NCBI RefSeq assembly: GCF_000282195.1
Contig: NZ_AKJT01000005.1
Location: 53,639-117,638, forward strand
Origin: Pseudomonas sp. GM18
GTDB lineage: Bacteria > Pseudomonadota > Gammaproteobacteria > Pseudomonadales > Pseudomonadaceae
Direction of reading: 5' to 3'
Length of the DNA: 64,000 nucleotides
Shown: in pieces, positions 61,753-64,000 of the stretch
Layout: the number at the start of each line of letters is the position of its first letter
Position numbering within the stretch: position 1 is the first letter of the stretch
Made by a program: the position numbers and the translations under genes
Notes under the pieces: generated by a model
What the model was told of the DNA's origin: nothing
Databases searched by the model: none
Seen by the model: the letters and a program-made list of their open reading frames with translations, nothing else

Positions 61753-62193
61753 CTATTCAGCAGGTGCAACCCCCTCACACGGCATTATTTTATGTTTTAA
61801 CTCATTGAATTCTTTAGAAAGGCTTTGCAGCTGCAAGTCATCCAGCAAACGCCGGCTTTCCGGCGCCACACGCACCCAGTAACCCGCATATTCAGGGAGA
61901 TCTTTCGGCAAGGACTGAAACCTGATGTCCATGCCACTCAATCGATGCTCGATTGCCTGAGCGACTTCCTGCCGGGCAGAACCGCCCAGATAGAGACAAC
62001 TGCTTTCCGCCTGCGTGGACTTTCCTTTGTCTCGGGTCGTATCAGTCGCCTCGCTCAACAAACGAATGTCCTGCTGAGATCCCCGATACAAACTCAAGGG
62101 GGTCACATCCTTCGCGCGAAGCGGGGCCTCCTGTTGATGCCAGATGTAATAGAACACATTGAGAACAAGCAGTAGCAGGAACAACCAACGCAT
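61753..62193 (-). CDS. SPOR-like membrane-anchored protein
   Basis: The product is 146 residues. Residues 3-19 form one membrane anchor (Leu-Phe-Leu-Leu-Leu-Leu-Val-Leu). Residues about 66-135 have a SPOR-like pattern: Cys-Leu-Tyr-Leu-Gly-Gly-Ser, a helix, then Gly-Tyr-Trp-Val-Arg-Val and a second helix. SPOR domains bind denuded peptidoglycan at the septum. The match is by pattern and is not certain. The start at 62193 follows the family-like short N-terminus and lies 8 bases after the coaX stop. Confidence 0.75.
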   Translation of the reverse strand: MRWLFLLLLVLNVFYYIWHQQEAPLRAKDVTPLSLYRGSQQDIRLLSEATDTTRDKGKSTQAESSCLYLGGSARQEVAQAIEHRLSGMDIRFQSLPKDLPEYAGYWVRVAPESRRLLDDLQLQSLSKEFNELKHKIMPCEGVAPAE

Positions 62194-62200
62194 AAAAACC

Positions 62201-62950
62201 TCAAGACAAGGGACACGCCATAGCCAATCCCACAAACACCAGATCCGGAACCACCTTGGCCTCAGGCACAACCTCGGAGACCAGATCAGCATCCCCCCCA
62301 GTGAGGAATACAGCGAAATCCTCCCCCCAATAGCTGCGCGCCAACTCTAGCTGAGCCTGGACAAAGCCCCTCAACATCAGCAAGCAACCCCGCTCGACCG
62401 CCTCGACGGTAGTACGCCCAGGAACAAGACTCTCCAAAGCGCGCTCGGCAGCAAGGTCGCCATAGCGGATTCTACGGGTATGAGTACGCAACTGGTTACG
62501 CATCAAGGGCATTCCCGGACAGATGAACCCCCCAAGATGCTCGCCATCCCTAGCGACAAAATCAGCAGTGACTGCAGTACCGAAGTCGAGCACCAGACAA
62601 GCACCTGAAGCCAGGTGAAATCCTCCGAGCATTGCAAGCCAGCGATCGAGTCCTAGCCGCTCGAACTCTTCATAGCCATTACGAACCCCGGACATTTCGC
62701 GAGCCGGTGTGGCGCACACCACTGAAACACCGAAAGCCTCCTTCAACAAAGACATCAAGGCTCCGGTCTCTTCGGCAGTTCTGACGCTAACTAACCGACA
62801 ATGCTTGAGAGCGAGCCCCTTGAGCCCCCTCAAGCTCTCCAGCAGCGCGAGATCCGAATCAACGACACCCTCACCAACCACCCGCACGACATCCGCGCCG
62901 AGCACACGCCACTTAATGAAACTGTTTCCACAATCGAGCTCAAGAATCAT
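62201..62950 (-). CDS. coaX: Type III pantothenate kinase
   Basis: The product is 249 residues. The phosphate loop is Leu-Glu-Leu-Asp-Cys-Gly-Asn-Ser (residues 3-10) and the second motif Asp-Phe-Gly-Thr-Ala-Val-Thr-Ala-Asp identifies CoaX. It makes 4'-phosphopantothenate, the first step of coenzyme A synthesis. ATG at 62950 is used; a GTG one codon earlier is possible. It overlaps birA by 11 bases. Confidence 0.95.
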   Translation of the reverse strand: MILELDCGNSFIKWRVLGADVVRVVGEGVVDSDLALLESLRGLKGLALKHCRLVSVRTAEETGALMSLLKEAFGVSVVCATPAREMSGVRNGYEEFERLGLDRWLAMLGGFHLASGACLVLDFGTAVTADFVARDGEHLGGFICPGMPLMRNQLRTHTRRIRYGDLAAERALESLVPGRTTVEAVERGCLLMLRGFVQAQLELARSYWGEDFAVFLTGGDADLVSEVVPEAKVVPDLVFVGLAMACPLS

Positions 62951-63899
62951 CACGCAACCTCAGGCTGAGCTCACCACCACTAAAGACTTTTTCCACGCCA
63001 TCCACCTTCAAGCGCAAGGCACCCTGACCATCGATACCCAGCACCTCTCCATCTATCTGACTAGCTCCAGCAATCAACGACACAGCACGTCCCTGCCATA
63101 GATGATTTTGCTCCCACTCCGCCCGGATAGCCGGAAATCCGCCGACCTGGTGGCGACTCAAGTAGGCCTGGAGCATCACCCCTAACTTTGCAACCAGGTG
63201 ATTGCGATCAACCGCCCTGCCCGACTCGAGCCGCATGGACGTCCACTGCTGGTCGACTTCATCGGTCATCTGCATGTTCACATTGATCCCAACACCGATC
63301 ACTACATGACACACATCTGCAGGATCGCCCACTAATTCGAGCAATATTCCAGCAATTTTTTTCTGACCAACTAGAACATCATTGGGCCACTTCAACCCTA
63401 CCCCTGAAATACCAAGCTCTCGCAAGGCCTGCATGACGGCGAGCCCAACAACAAGACTCAAGCCTTCCAGCTGCCGCATCCCACCCTCAATGCGCAACAC
63501 CAGGCTGTAATAGATGTTTTCTGCGAACGGACTCACCCACTTGCGCCCACGTCGTCCGCGGCCGGCCGTCTGCCTCTCGGCGAGCACCAGAAATGGCGCA
63601 GCCTGCCCACGATCGATAGCGCGCAAGGCTTCAGCGTTGGTAGAGTCAATTGAATCAAAGACTAGAATGGGCCACTCACAAGAAGGCGCCCGCGCGCATA
63701 TCTCGACAGGATCAAGCAGCGTCAATGGCGCAGCCAACTGATAGCCGCGACCGCGCACTTTATGAATGGATAAACCGAGCTCAGCCTCCAAATGCTGAAG
63801 CTGCTTCCATACAGCGCTACGACTGACGCCCAAGGCGACGCCCAGGGCCTGGCCCGAATGGAATCGGCCATCCTTAAGAAGCTTTAACAACGTCAGCAT
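62940..63899 (-). CDS. birA: Biotin-protein ligase and biotin operon repressor
   Basis: The product is 319 residues. An N-terminal winged helix ([11 protein letters not shown]) precedes the ligase core with Gly-Arg-Gly-Arg-Arg-Gly-Arg-Lys-Trp and Leu-Lys-Trp-Pro-Asn-Asp-Val. It attaches biotin to acetyl-CoA carboxylase and represses bio genes. It forms an operon with coaX and the SPOR-like gene. The 100 bases to its right carry no gene; in related genomes an rRNA operon lies beyond this point. Confidence 0.96.
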   Translation of the reverse strand: MLTLLKLLKDGRFHSGQALGVALGVSRSAVWKQLQHLEAELGLSIHKVRGRGYQLAAPLTLLDPVEICARAPSCEWPILVFDSIDSTNAEALRAIDRGQAAPFLVLAERQTAGRGRRGRKWVSPFAENIYYSLVLRIEGGMRQLEGLSLVVGLAVMQALRELGISGVGLKWPNDVLVGQKKIAGILLELVGDPADVCHVVIGVGINVNMQMTDEVDQQWTSMRLESGRAVDRNHLVAKLGVMLQAYLSRHQVGGFPAIRAEWEQNHLWQGRAVSLIAGASQIDGEVLGIDGQGALRLKVDGVEKVFSGGELSLRLRDDS

Positions 63900-64000
63900 G
63901 CAAGTCTCGCCTCACAATGAGGCCCGCATGATAGCCATGCCCCGAGCAGTTGCATAGAAACCCTAAAGGTCAGTTTTCCTGCGGACAAAACAAAACCCCT

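Noticed and set aside
63900..64000. Start of an rRNA operon or its terminator at the right edge
   Set aside because: Only 100 bases are visible, no rRNA sequence is recognisable, and the A-rich end cannot be judged without the next window.

Overview
The window is a piece of a Pseudomonas chromosome, most likely from the P. fluorescens complex. The evidence is the high G+C content, the two typical Pseudomonas REP families (GTGGGAGC and GTAGGAGC types), the gene order birA-coaX-SPOR-tRNAs-secE-nusG-rplKAJL-rpoBC-rpsLG-fusA-tuf-S10/spc/alpha-katA-bfr-uvrA-MFS-ssb, and protein sequences that read as Pseudomonas throughout. No rRNA gene, phage, insertion sequence or CRISPR array is visible. No stretch longer than about 300 bases lacks a gene.

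Layout. Positions 1-3709 hold the end of an ABC permease with a DUF3299 partner, an OmpW porin, and two overlapping sugar-nucleotide SDR genes on the minus strand. Positions 3935-12955 hold a giant Lhr helicase, an MFS exporter, the remnant of a DUF72 gene, and a tightly overlapping ybhP-clsB-ybhN membrane-lipid operon. Positions 13026-14671 hold a divergent GlxA-type regulator and cysteine hydrolase pair. Positions 14683-21065 hold a PspA-family envelope-stress operon described below, followed by an OsmC-YcaO fusion gene (21186-23390). Positions 23457-30529 hold ssb, an MFS gene, uvrA, a ferritin and katA. From 30768 to the right edge, nearly everything is on the minus strand: the alpha, spc, S10, str and rpoBC/rplKAJL operons, nusG-secE, four tRNAs, a SPOR-like protein, coaX and birA.

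The accessory region of most interest is 14764-21065. It corresponds to the E. coli yjfIJKLMC locus (DUF2170, PspA/IM30, DUF2491, DUF350, DUF1190 lipoprotein, ATP-grasp ligase). Here a rhomboid protease and a two-TM RCK potassium channel lie between the PspA gene and the DUF2491 gene. Its promoter is bracketed by two identical perfect 12-bp palindromes. The first protein carries an N-terminal extension that resembles a small DNA-binding domain. This looks like an inducible membrane-protection and modification module whose chemistry is not established.

In the translation block the coding genes look normal and intact. The interest is in the junctions. There are hairpin-plus-promoter units at rpsN/rpsH and rpmJ/rpsM, a compact S10 promoter with a very short leader, a terminator-like attenuator between rplL and rpoB, and no tufB between tRNA-Thr and tRNA-Trp, where many relatives carry it.
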